Of a DNA stretch of 64,000 bases, positions 1 through 9,749 are shown piece by piece. Below the pieces are notes generated by a model. That model ran no database searches. It saw nothing but the letters and a program-made list of their open reading frames with translations, and was not told the origin of the DNA. Position 1 is the first letter of the stretch. The number at the start of each line of letters is the position of its first letter. The stretch is from Verpa conica. Taxonomy: Eukaryota; Ascomycota; Pezizomycetes; Pezizales; Morchellaceae. Both the position numbers and the translations under genes were made by a program. The DNA lies in the NCBI GenBank assembly GCA_033030425.1, contig JAUFSD010000011.1:930001-994000 (forward strand). The letters are read 5' to 3'.

Positions 1-1041
1 GCACGTTCTTCGGTGGGGTCTGTTTATCCTGGTGGCAGGTTGAGTACTACTCCGAAGCCCGTAAACACCACCATCACTCGCCCTCTTGCCCACCTCGCCG
101 ATCTCGCAGAGGAAGCGGCACAGGATAAATTCGCGAAGATCCTCAAGAGGAAGGGAGCCGCCGCCAAGATATCAAAGGGCAAGGGGAGAGCACATGCCAG
201 GAAAATCAAGAAGGAAGAGGCAGACCTCGTGGCCAGCATGTGGGGATCTTTCCCAGTGGTTCCCGGCAACAAAAAGCTTCCCGCAGTGAAGCTTGCTACC
301 AAGGTAGTACCAGACCGGAGCCAGAGGATCAAAGTCTTCCGGGATAGTCCAGAGTCATCTGGAACTACGTTCATGGCGCCTGTAAGTATAATCTCAGTAT
401 CTATTTCCATAATTCTAATTACTAATATTCCAGGTATTACTGCTTAGGCTGCCAAAACCGAGAACAAGAGGGTCGGCCGTGCATACACCACAGTGTGCAC
501 CCCGTCTTCTAGTTCCACCGATCCTATCGAGGATGAGGTAGTCCTAGGATCGTGTGCAAGGGTCGAGCGGATGATGGAGGAGATTGCGGCACAAAATGCC
601 CGCTGGGCGGAGCTCAAGAGGAAATACAGTGAGCTCAAGCGGAGGCAGGGTGAGGGGGAGGTTAGGTTGGTGGAGAGTCCGAGGGACCAGAGGAGAGAGT
701 CGCCTAAGCGGAAATGCCCGGAAGCGTTCGGTGAGGCGGATACACCAGCACCGGCAAAGAGGTCCAGGGGAGGAAACCGCGGGGAGGAGTTCCCTAGTAA
801 CTTCAGGGTCTCCGGAGGTGCCGCAAGGGCCTCTAGGTGGAGTATGGGGTCGATCGAGTCCTTGGACAAGATCACCCCAACGCGTCCTCTATTCAAGAGA
901 GGGACAGCGCAGCCAACTACCCCAAAGCGGAAGAGGGACGAGGGCGGCGAGGGCGGCGAGGGGGAGGGGGAGGGCGGTGAGGGGGAGGAGTGTAACGCCA
1001 AAGCGGCGAAGAGGCACCACCAGAGTGGTAGCCCGAACTAG
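1..1041 (+). CDS. Basic coiled-coil hypothetical protein, 5' end outside the window (exons 1-381 and 448-1041)
   Basis: I do not recognise this protein. The frame is open at base 1, so the true start lies upstream; at least 324 residues are present. An intron at 382-447 starts GTAAGT, has a TTACTAAT branch site and ends CTTAG. The nearer CAG at 433 leads to a stop in frame, so the acceptor at 447 is the working one. The product is rich in Lys, Arg and Glu. Residues about 20-70 are a lysine-rich helix, a second coiled coil follows shortly after the intron, and clusters such as KRKC, AKRSRG and PKRKRD look like nuclear localisation signals. The C-terminus is a Gly-Glu run encoded by G-rich DNA (about 940-990). 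The stop TAG overlaps the first unit of the tandem array that follows. A nuclear, nucleic-acid-associated role is inference from composition only. Confidence 0.7.
382..447 (+). other. Spliceosomal intron
   Basis: GTAAGT donor, TTACTAAT branch site at about 419-426 and CTTAG acceptor; 66 bp, phase 0. It joins two frames that are closed without it. Confidence 0.75.
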
Positions 1042-2005
1042 GTCTATATGGCCCGACTCCGTACCTTCGGACTTCACCAGTACTCCTGACGGCAATACCC
1101 CCCGTTCAGGATGTCACGGTTCTCTCGGTACGTTAGAAGAGGTATCACCATCGTGATAGTACTCTATAGGTCTATATGGCCTGACTCCGTTCCTTCGGCT
1201 TTCACCAGTACTCCTGTCGGCAATACCCCCCGTTCAGGATGTCACGGTTCTCTCGGTACGTTAGAAGAGGTACCACCATCGTGGTAGCACTCTAGGTCTA
1301 TAAGGCCTGACTCCGTTCCTTCGGCATTCACCAGTACTCTTGTCGGCAATACCCCCCGTTCAAGATGTCAAGGTTCTCTCGGTACGTTAGAAGAGGTTCC
1401 ACCATCGTGGTAGTACTCTAGGTCTATAAGGCCTGACTCCGTTCCTTCGGTCCTCACCAGTACTCTTTTCGGCAATACCCCCCGTTCAAGATGTCAAGGT
1501 TCTCTCGGTACGTTTTAAGAGACACCACCATCGTGGCAGTTCTCAATAGGTCTATATGGCCTGACTCCGTTCCTTCGGTCCTCACCAGTACTCCTGTCGG
1601 CAATACCCCCCGTTCAGGATGTCAAGGTTCTCTCGGTACGTTTTAAGAGACACCACCATCGTGGTAGTTCTCAGGTCTATATGGCCAGACTCCGTTCCTT
1701 CGGCATTCACCAGTACTCTTGTCGGCAATACCCCCCGTTCAAGATGTCACGGTTCTCTCGGTACGCTAGAGACTCCACCATCGTGGCAGCTCTCAGGTCT
1801 ATATGGCCAGACTCCGTTCCTTCGGTCCTCACCAGTACTCCTGTCGGCAATACCCCCCGACTAGGATGTCACGGTTATCTCAGTACGTTAGAAGAGGCTC
1901 CACCATCGTGGTAGCGCTCAGTAGGTCTATATGGCCCGACACCGTTCCTCCGGCACCCACCAATACTCCCAGCCAGCAATACCCCCTGACTGGGTTGTAT
2001 AAGGT
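1040..2005 (+). repeat. Tandem array of eight units of about 126 bp
   Basis: Units begin AGGTCTATA(T/A)GGCC at 1040, 1168, 1294, 1420, 1548, 1673, 1795 and 1923, so the period is 122-128 bp; the last unit is truncated and diverged. Each unit holds blocks reading CCTTCGG, CACCAGTACTC, CGGCAATACCCCCCGTTCA and TCTCTCGGTACG. Near its end each of the first seven carries a small inverted repeat around CATC (CCAC-CATC-GTGG). The first unit shares its first two bases with the stop codon of the upstream gene, so the array would form that gene's 3' UTR. Short frames inside it are broken between units and are not genes. It ends near 2005 in a region with no further copies. Confidence 0.9.
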
Positions 2006-2283
2006 ATGTTAAAGCTCCTGTGGATTATTTTCTTCTTCTCCGGGGATTTCCTTCTAGTGATAGTCATTAACCAAGGGATTTAGGTTCTCTAAAAAAACAA
2101 AAGTGCTTTCTGTTCCCGAAACGGCCCGCCACCGAGCAACCATCGTTGTCTCCACCGGCATTCTCCTTACGATAATATCCCCATAAAATCCAAAAAAAAT
2201 ACAAAATACAAAACACTTGCGAGACCAAAAAAAATTAGAACTAAAGCAGTGCGCTAAATGCCTGCTGCGGCGGATAGGCGGAG

Positions 2284-2597
2284 ATGGAGGAAAAAATCAA
2301 AAAAAATCAAAAAAAAGTAAAAAAGAAAAAATCAACCCACGGGGCCAAGAAAAGGCACGGAAGAGACGCGGGCGTCTTGGATGGGTTACTGGGGGGGAAA
2401 AAGTAAGTGGTTTATTTTTCTCATGACATGATACCCTTAGACAGTTACTAATTATTTCTAGTTTATATTTATTTATTGGGACGCCAAAGCGGGCGGTTGA
2501 TAGTTCAGATGGTCGGCGGATGACATTGGACTCGGAGGTAGAAATCGTGTGCCTCCTGTGTCGCCACGTACACCATTTAATGGTGTCCCGTCTATGA
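2284..2597 (+). CDS. Small lysine-rich hypothetical protein, two exons (2284-2402, 2462-2597)
   Basis: An ATG at 2284 opens a frame of 39 codons plus two bases that ends at a GTAAGT donor. A 59-bp intron (2403-2461) with a TTACTAAT branch site ends at TTCTAG. In exon 2 only the frame that matches this phase stays open, to TGA at 2595-2597, giving 84 residues. The N-terminus is almost pure Lys/Gln/Glu, encoded by A-tracts. The C-terminus carries CLLCRHVHH, a Cys2-plus-His cluster that could bind a metal. An alternative acceptor at 2503 would join the overlapping frame (from about 2217) to a Pro-rich end closing at 2611-2613. I do not recognise either product. The A-rich first exon makes a chance frame possible. 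Confidence 0.38.
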
Positions 2598-2830
2598 TGG
2601 CGGGGTGTTGGTAAGATCCTTTTATCTATTTTATCACATATTACAGGCTAACATAAATCGTGAATATAGTGTTGGGAGAGGGGGGTTAAAAAAAAAAAGA
2701 GTGACAAGTTTGAGCTAACTGGGAAAACACGGGGGCAGCTAGACTGCCATGGTATAAAGCTGGGAGGTAGCCACTAACTATACTGACCTTCAGGATAGAG
2801 GTCAGACAAGAGAACATTCCGCAGCTGGTA

Positions 2831-3130
2831 ATGGGATGGCCCGCGACTGTCGGATGGGAACCTAGATGGGTGCGGTTGTTGGATCCTTGTTCCAGTGAAG
2901 GGGATCGGGAGGAGGCGGAGAGGGGGAGGTTGGTAGAGGGGATGGTGGAGGACAACACCACCAAGGACGACTTCGGGACAACTCCAGGGCCTCCGGAAGG
3001 ACAACACCCGGACGATGCCAGCACACCCGGAGGGCCCGGATCGGTACTCCTAGGGATGGGTGGGCTAGTACTATGGAAACGGTCTGTTATTTCCCCAAAA
3101 TCTTGTTTACTCATTCCTTATTTAGCTTAA
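2831..3130 (+). CDS. Hypothetical acidic/proline-glycine-rich ORF, 99 codons
   Basis: ATG at 2831 starts a frame with coding-like composition: a Trp-rich start, a Glu/Arg stretch (GDREEAERGRLVEGMVEDN), then a Pro-Gly region ending in LLGMGGLVLWKR. The last part, from 3083, runs into sequence matching the donor side of the intron at 3364-3425, so the real exon may end at about 3082 and splice onward. No known family is recognised. It belongs to the locally duplicated exon/intron block described separately. Confidence 0.4.
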   Translation: MGWPATVGWEPRWVRLLDPCSSEGDREEAERGRLVEGMVEDNTTKDDFGTTPGPPEGQHPDDASTPGGPGSVLLGMGGLVLWKRSVISPKSCLLIPYLA

Positions 3131-3489
3131 TCAGCACTAACTATTCCGTCTGGGAGCATGTTTACATGCTCTCTGGCCCCGGTGGTCATTAGATTTGGAC
3201 GGGTACGCGAACGACTCCACTATTGGACACCACATCCCTGGACACCAACACCTCTGGACGCCTACCCATTCGAATACCTACAAAATTTGGACGCCTAAAC
3301 TACCCGGCCACAATACTCCCCCGACGTACCATGAATTGGAAGCTGGGCTTTGATTCAATAACGGTACGTTTTCTTTTCCCTCCCAACCTTTCTCCTCTCC
3401 TCTCTCTTAAATTCCTTCTTTATAGATAATGCTAATACTTTCCTCTGGGAGCATGCTTGCATGCTCTCTGGCCCCGGTGGTCATTAGAT
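3071..3489 (+). repeat. Local duplication of a donor-intron-acceptor-palindrome block
   Basis: The stretch 3071-3194 (ATGGAAACGGTCTGT, a pyrimidine-rich run, then the 46-bp block at 3149-3194) is repeated about 295 bp later at 3351-3489 (TCAATAACGGTACGT, a pyrimidine-rich run, then the block at 3444-3489). The 46-bp blocks are nearly identical and each holds an 8+2+8 palindrome (GAGCATGY, TT, RCATGCTC). Each copy of the intron is preceded by ACG. Confidence 0.75.
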
Positions 3490-3835
3490 CGGACGGTCGA
3501 CTCGCCCACACCAACCCGGACAACCCATACCGGAACCGGACCGGAGGGACCTACGACACTACCGGATCCCAGGGGGTTGGTGGTAACAGACTACGGTCTG
3601 GCCCCGAGACATCCCTTCACGGACGGCTTCCTTCGACTCAGCACCCCGGGTTTACCAGGCAGTCCAGCGCCATTACCGCCAGTCTGCCGTTTGTTCTCTT
3701 GCGGCCTCTAAATCCTGGAGGTAAGTATAGGTGGTCATCTACCTAGATTATACCTTGAAGTAGTTTAGCTTTCCCCTTTACATAGTTCCTAGTGAATTCA
3801 TTCTTGTCACTCGAATATTTGCTCTTGATTGGTGA
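3193..3835 (+). CDS. Spliced hypothetical protein (exons 3193-3363, 3426-3720, 3786-3835), start unresolved
   Basis: Two good introns define this model: 3364-3425 (GTACGT to TTTATAG, 62 bp) and 3721-3785 (GTAAGT to TTTACATAG, 65 bp). The phases (0 then 1) join three open stretches, ending at TGA 3833-3835. The first exon opens at a possible acceptor in CATTAG at 3192; no ATG start is evident, so the 5' end is uncertain. The product is rich in Thr, Pro, Arg and Asn, with a repeated LDT motif near the start and a SLAPVV motif at the start of exon 2. I do not recognise it. Exon 2 is open in a second frame as well, so the frame choice rests on splice phase. Confidence 0.35.
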
Positions 3836-4286
3836 TTTTATATGTGCATTATTGTGACTGTAGTTTGAACTCTTGCCAAGCCGTGATTGCCAGTCGTAAA
3901 ACATAATATCTGTTACTTGATTGATGTACTCAAAACAGCTTAAAATACTTGATTATAAGACCTTTTCCAAGCGAGATAAAAGATATTAAACGAAGCCGCA
4001 CTCGCCTTCAAAGCAACCAAGTTCACATCCCAAAAATTACCAAAAATTACCAGTTCCTGAGTTTTTATTCCCAGAACCTAGGTCTGTCTGCTCGTTACGC
4101 TTCGCTTGCCAATGTGGGCGTGTTGCTGGTATAGTGCCTATGGTCTGAGGGGTATACCGACATTATGCGTCGACATTCCAATACGGATCAATTACCGGGG
4201 AAACTTCGCAAGAGGGTTACAGAAATCTTTTAATACCGTATTGAAAATTTATAAGTCTTGATAGATAAACAACTACCGTGGTTGTT
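3836..4286. other. AT-rich non-coding stretch
   Basis: No coding frame or repeat that I can support. It separates the first gene island from the inverted-repeat element copies. Confidence 0.5.
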
Positions 4287-4535
4287 GTATAGTGCGCGGT
4301 CTCAAATGACGAGGAACCGTAAACAGGTGTGGGATGCCAAAGTCTCCAACAATGCCCAAGCTTACCCGAATATACAAACCCTACAGCCTACTCCTCCATG
4401 AACAGAGAATACCCTTACACCTCTAGAACACCGCCCCCCCAAGGATCTACTAGTATAGGCTGAAGTACCAGATACAATAAGCATACAAAAATACCCTTAA
4501 AGAACAATATGAGAAAAAAATGACCTAAGTATATT
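4287..4535 (+). mobile_element. Copy of the CTATGGTGYGCGG inverted-repeat element family (5' part)
   Basis: It starts TATAGTGCGCGGTCTCAAAT, matching the left end of the complete element at 26301. The inner text (AATGCCCAAGCTTACC, then CTACAGCCTACTCC) matches the copy starting at 4536, so this is a truncated copy placed head to tail with it. Confidence 0.6.
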
Positions 4536-4985
4536 CTATGGTGTGGACGGCCCCAAATGTCGACCAATCATACTTTAGCGTGGAACTCCCCTATTATGCC
4601 CAAGTCTGCCAAAATATACCAATTCTACAGGCTACTTTCTTCCCAAAGGTAAACTATCTATTTACTTCTAGTACCACGTCCCTATAGATATAATCATTTA
4701 GATCAAAGTCACTAGATGTCATAAAGACAGAAAAAAAAACCCTAAAAAGAAGAATCGCCTAAGTATATATCATCATGATATGGGTAGTTTAAGGAACGCT
4801 ACACATTGCATTTTCTGCACCTAAAATTGAGGTTTTATTTCATAAAAATCACTGGCCTCACTGGCCTGAAAAACTAGAGAATATTTAATCATATTATAAG
4901 AGAATTTTCTATTATTTTTGGAAGTTCTGTCTATCAGTGGCGTCAGAGTATCGGTCTAGAATGTTGGTCAACATTTGGCAAAGGT
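4536..4985 (+). mobile_element. Near-full-length copy of the same inverted-repeat family, right terminus eroded
   Basis: It begins CTATGGTGTGGACGGCCCC, similar to the left end at 26301. Its interior (ATATCATCATGATATGGG at about 4765, then a TTGAGGTTTTATTTCA block) matches the fragment at 8353-8575 and more weakly 26520-26700. The expected right terminal repeat is no longer clear; similarity fades after AACATTTGG near 4975. It has no coding capacity and a length of about 450 bp, so it would be a non-autonomous element. Confidence 0.6.
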
Positions 4986-4989
4986 CATG

Positions 4990-5600
4990 GTATCATCAAT
5001 TGCCGGTGTTTGGGGGAGCCCGTGGTTGATAGGCCGAGGAAGGGTGCAGGTGATTATAGGATGCCTACCAAAAAGGATTAGTAGATGGTGTGGGTGGTGT
5101 ATATTTCAGTATTCCCTAAGCTACAGAGAGCTAGGATTCTGTACGGAGAAAATCCACAATGAAAATATAAACAGCAGGGAAATAAAGAATTATGGTATCC
5201 ACAACCATTACCGGCAGGTCTTGGTGTCGTCTTCCAGGTCCCCTGTAGATGTTTCATACGTTTTATAAACATCATCAGGTATCTCTTTCAGCTGTAGATG
5301 TCGTACTTTCATAAAAGTAGTGACGCAAAACAGAAAGCACTCTATTACTATCCGGTGATAGCAAGATATGTTTTGCAGCCGCATAGATAATGGTATCTAG
5401 CGAGTGAACCCAAGTAAGACTCTGGTAAAAAATATTGGGGGGCGTGGGATTCAGATTTACGGTCTCGCTAGTCTCAGGCAAGCGGCGAAGGTTCTAGTGG
5501 TTGTAATGTCATCACCCACTTTATCCTAGATTATACGTTTTTCTATCATACTGGGCCACATTCCATGTCTTATCTAAGATTGTAGTCAGTATCTAATCTT
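4990..5600. other. AT-rich spacer
   Basis: Short frames on both strands (for example 4975-5268) show no coding character or splice support. Nothing else is seen. Confidence 0.45.
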
Positions 5601-5604
5601 GGGG

Positions 5605-5842
5605 TTCGTGGCAGTGGGAGAAGGAGTATCTCAGCGCCAAGACTTATTTGGCCGCCGGGATTCTTGGCAGTAGTAGAAGGAGTATCCCAGCGCCAAGCTC
5701 TATTTGGCCGCCGGGGTTCTTGGCAGTCGTAGGAGGACCATCTCAGCGCCAAGCTTTATTTGGCCGCCAGGAGTTCTTGGCATTGAGATTTGGCCGCCGG
5801 GCTATCTTGGCGTCAGATTTGGCCGACAGGTGCTCTTGGCAT
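5605..5842 (+). repeat. Tandem array with 56-bp period
   Basis: Units start at 5605, 5661, 5717 and 5774 at TTC(T/G)TGGCA. Each holds TCAGCGCCAAG and TTTGGCCGCC(G/A)GG. Two further shortened units carry TTTGGCCGCCGGG and TTTGGCCGACAGG. In each full unit TTGGC near the start and GCCAA later can pair. Frames through it on both strands are repeat translations, not genes. Confidence 0.85.
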
Positions 5843-5849
5843 ACTAAAA

Positions 5850-8350
5850 AAAAAACCTATCCACCCTATCAGCTTAATTCCTCAAGTTCTTTGAAGCTTA
5901 ACTTCTAGATCGTCAGTTCTATACCATGGCCATATTCCCGTGCTCGGGCCGTTGGTGTCATTCCTATCCGCTCACACATGCATTAGCTAGGGGTCGAAGC
6001 GAAAGAAAACGAATTCGACCCTAATTACAAGTACTGGAGGGAGGTTTTTGATCTTTCCACAAGCGTAAAATAGAGGCGTACATGGTTGATCGTACTCTAA
6101 TAGATTATCCTAAGCGGATTTGGGCGAGGTATTGGGACAGGCCAGGCTGTCACGGATCTGAGCGGTCGTAGTTCTGCTTTATTACTATCACAGTTCTTTT
6201 TTTCGATGTATTTTATTGTATTACGGACCTAACTTGAATAATAAAGTCATTCTCCCTTTCAAGCTCTCATTCTTTCACTGCCCCAAGTATACTCGCGATA
6301 GCTGGGGGGTAAGTACGTATACAGAAATACAGGTGGGTATTCTCTCCAATGGTTAGGTGGAGAAGGAGGCGGTGTTTATTTTTACCTAGTTTGCTTTCTG
6401 TTTGGGAGGTATTATCTGAGTTTCTTTTTCCTTTGTTTCATGGCTGGTGGATCTGCAAGATATCAACTATTGTCCCATCGCTAGATGCTATTAATTAAAT
6501 TCAAGGGGGAAACCTGGAATAAAATACTCTCGGATGACCCATAATTCGATTCGCTCAGCGACGAGTAGTCCTCTAAATCATTCATAGGCGGAATTGACGG
6601 CCAAAATCCCAGGATCATGAGGTACAGATGAGATAGCAATATAGGCCAAACCACAATTCACGAGGCTGAAAGACAATTCTCTCGTAGTTTTTCGTGGTGA
6701 AAAGGTTAATGGATGATTTAAAATAAAAAGTCCCGAAAGCCAGCATCATCCAATGCTCCGCGCTATCTTCTGGCCTATCTCCTTCCCCCCGAGCCGTTAG
6801 CCGCGGCGGGAAATCAAATTTTTTAGTACTTCTCTTCTGTTTCGGGATTGAGCTTTTCGTTCAGCTTCGACCATTTTCCACCTAAACTCGACTCAAGACA
6901 CTCAATTGGCTGGGCAGTTCTATCTCGAGGCTACGTGTGCGTTCGTGGTGTGAACATGCTCGGCATATCATTACTGGTCGTATCTCGTGCAACAACTTTG
7001 GGTTCAAATTTCGAAGAGGATGCTGGCTAGTTTAATCTTTCACAATGAAGGCTACCTACTCCAGTAAAGACTCTATGTGTTACCCCCGTGTCTAAGACAG
7101 GTATTGCCCGCTCCTGCGCGCCTTTGTCTCTAGCCGTCACCCGCTATTCGTATTCCAAAAACATGCTTTCTAAAAGAGTATCAAACAATGAATTGAGACT
7201 TTAGTACAAACATTTTTGGCGACACTGGCGTTAACACTTCTCAACGTTTCTCTGCCGTATTTCTACGAATGTTTGTACACCCTTCCCCTTGCAAATGACT
7301 CATGTGACCAAGGATCAACAGGGGATTTAAGACCATTGTCATCACTTTGCGCGGATTCTTATGGAAGTTGATGCTAAAGTGGCAAGAAGTTGAGTTATGA
7401 AAGTAATAACCAGAGCTAAAGACACTATTGGAAGTGCGTAAATGGACCAGTAGTAGAAGTCATCGCCGACCGAACAAGTGTCTGGAAATTCCTCCATGCT
7501 GGAATATATAGATGAATGAAGAGAGCTTCTTTAATTGATCAACTCAAAAAACCCATTTACTCGGTATATGGCTACAATGACTTTTTGAACACCCCGAGTG
7601 GTTAAGAAACGGGTTAAAAGAAGAAGCGAGATCCAGCTGTTAACTGAGGCGTCTTTATCTTGCCTTTCCAGGGTAGATAACTCAAAACTATTCTTTTTAC
7701 CAGCTCATTGCTCTGTATAATGAATTTCTATAGAGTTCATTAAAGTTCATATGGTAGCGTAGATCAATACTCGTGATGTTTCTAGTTCCGCCTCTTTCAG
7801 GGATTGCCGGCACATGCCAATGATATTAAACTATATCTCGGCAGTCGGTGCCAGCAATGTCAACAATCTCACCGGGATTGGCTGTACGTATTTGAGAACC
7901 GTACTTTTGATCCACGCCCAGCTTACTCCTCACTAAGTTGGCTGTGGCTCGGGGGCAGTATATAGGTCCGTGAGACCACTTTGAGCTTATTCCGACACTT
8001 TTTTTTCTTTCTTCTCATTAGTTACATGGGCCTTACGGTTATGGTAAGCTTAGTCCGACATAGTGGTCGCTGTGGAGATGGGAAATGGAACCGCGCGCAC
8101 CATATCTCATGGAAAGGCATGGCCTCGGAGGAGCAACCGAGCCTTACAACTCAAAGAATGTCTTCCAAACCCACTAGATAAAATAGTAGTAAAACCCTAA
8201 GAGACGGAAATTATATCTGTAAATGGATAGTGTAATTACGTGAGAAATATCTTCTGGAACCTGGTAGTAATTGTTTTTTGTACCTATGTTTGCTGAATGA
8301 AGACTTAGGCATTTCTCTTGATTGCTATCCGGGGCCAAACCTTTCCTTTG
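5850..8350. other. Long AT-rich region without a supportable gene
   Basis: Only short frames without splice or coding support. 7553-7588 shares a roughly 36-bp block (CCATTTACTCGGTATATGG and beyond) with 45428-45463, so it contains a dispersed repeat remnant. 6770-6840 is briefly GC-rich (CGAGCCGTTAGCCGCGGCGG). Confidence 0.5.
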
Positions 8351-8352
8351 TC

Positions 8353-8575
8353 TAGGTATATATCATCATGATATGGGTATCTTTGGGAACGCTCCACAAC
8401 GCGTTTTCCACCCTTAAGATTCCACAGCAACCTCTCCCCTCGATTGACTGAAACTAGTAGGTGGTGTTTTATAATAATACATGAAAATTCAATAGTTTCT
8501 TAAAAGGTTTGAACTATCAGGACATCGGAGTATCGACCAAAATACTGCCCGACGTTTGGAACCGCGCGCACATAG
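8353..8575 (+). mobile_element. 3' fragment of the CTATGGTGYGCGG inverted-repeat family
   Basis: ATATCATCATGATATGGG and the following 200 bp align with 4760-4975. The fragment ends GGAACCGCGCGCACATAG, the reverse complement of the family's left end, so it keeps the right terminal repeat. The left half is missing. Confidence 0.65.
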
Positions 8576-9420
8576 AATGAAAATATCTATGAGCGTTCTC
8601 TATTATACGTAGTACATGATTAGATATACTTAATAAGGTAGGTTGATTATGTATTAGGCGGCTATTTGTTAGAGATCTTAAGCACTTTAAATATTTTAGT
8701 ATTGAGATACAAAGGCTGGTATCTTATGAGTTATGTAAGTAGCGATTAGAGCTGTTATTCTGCGGTGTACTTAGGCACACCGTGGGGCTCTTAGGCAAGG
8801 AGAACAACCCACAGCCGAAACTGCCAACAGAGACACTTGGGCAGGCAACTGATCTAGCTACCAGGCGCAAGTAACAGCTACAGGGCTATGTGCACCCTGT
8901 AGAGCGTTTGAAAATAGTTCTAGAACTAGCGAAAGAGTGGGTTTTAATAATAACATTGTGTAAGCCTTACTTGTACTCTTAACGTATGGGTGTGGGTTAT
9001 TCGCGTCCCCTAGCAATAGACTTAGGAATGATAGGAGCACTCTATATCCCAATCTATCTCGATCCCGCTGGCATATCTCCAAGCATATTTGTACTACATA
9101 TCTGGTGAGTTTAATCTACTAGCTAGGTGCACCTACGATCTAGGTTGAGTGTGGTGAGGACTAGAAAATAGCCTCAGCTCGTTCTATATCTACTTGATCG
9201 GACCTAGTGGATTCCTATTCTTTCAATCTGTATATGCCAAGAGCTTGATTTTTGTCTGGGCAACCCTTTAGCTGGATGACAAAGGAGCGAGAAAGCTGCA
9301 GTCCCGACATTGAGGCTCCCGGACTACTTTTCCGTGCTCACTAGGCAGATTTCTCCCCAGCCACTGTATTTCCAGCGTTACCAAATGACCACGGTCGGAT
9401 TCTTGTCTTTTCAGTGCGTA
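8576..9420. other. AT-rich spacer
   Basis: No gene supported. A 6-bp hairpin (CGGTGT/ACACCG) near 8765 is too small to interpret. Confidence 0.4.
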
Positions 9421-9429
9421 TGTTTTTCT

Positions 9430-9740
9430 CCAATCAATTCTTTCGGTTATGGTAATCCCCCACTTCCAGTCCTAGTCTTCAGACACAATGACAAACAAAC
9501 AAAAAGCTGCACGCACACCATTCCTTACACACAACCACCCTCTACACATCTTCTCGTTCCACATCCCCTCTTCCCCAGTCTTGCCAATTTATACTGTCTT
9601 CCTCCGTCACCCTCCTTTTCTTAACAAATTCCTTAGAAATCTTTATCCCCCATTCTGCCCCTTCCTGGCTATACGAAATTGTATCCTTGATCTCAACACC
9701 CTTAACCTTTGCCTCCTCCCAAACATCTCTATTCAACTCA
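9430..9740 (-). mobile_element. Retroelement-like 3' fragment, inverted relative to 13200-13510
   Basis: Read on the minus strand this matches 13210-13500 at roughly three quarters of positions. It includes the conserved block AGTGGGGGATTACCATAACC and, upstream, a short stretch of protein with shared motifs (YSQEGAEWGIKI, EFVK, INWQ-WGRG). The minus frame 9542-9736 is that remnant. The plus frames 9310-9880 are its shadows. The element class is not identified; the layout (charged C-terminus, T/A-rich tail) resembles the 3' end of a non-LTR element. Confidence 0.55.
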
Positions 9741-9749
9741 CATACCTCT

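Noticed and set aside
444..1001. 185-codon minus-strand frame rich in Ser, Pro and Leu
   Set aside because: Antisense shadow of exon 2 of the basic protein; its composition follows from the Lys/Glu/Gly codons on the plus strand and it lacks splice support.
1040..2005. CRISPR-like or gene-like reading of the 126-bp array
   Set aside because: Units are contiguous with no unique spacers, frames break between units, and the context is eukaryotic.
2686..3114. 142-codon minus-strand frame
   Set aside because: Opposes the better plus frame 2831-3130 and lies across the duplicated intron-like block.
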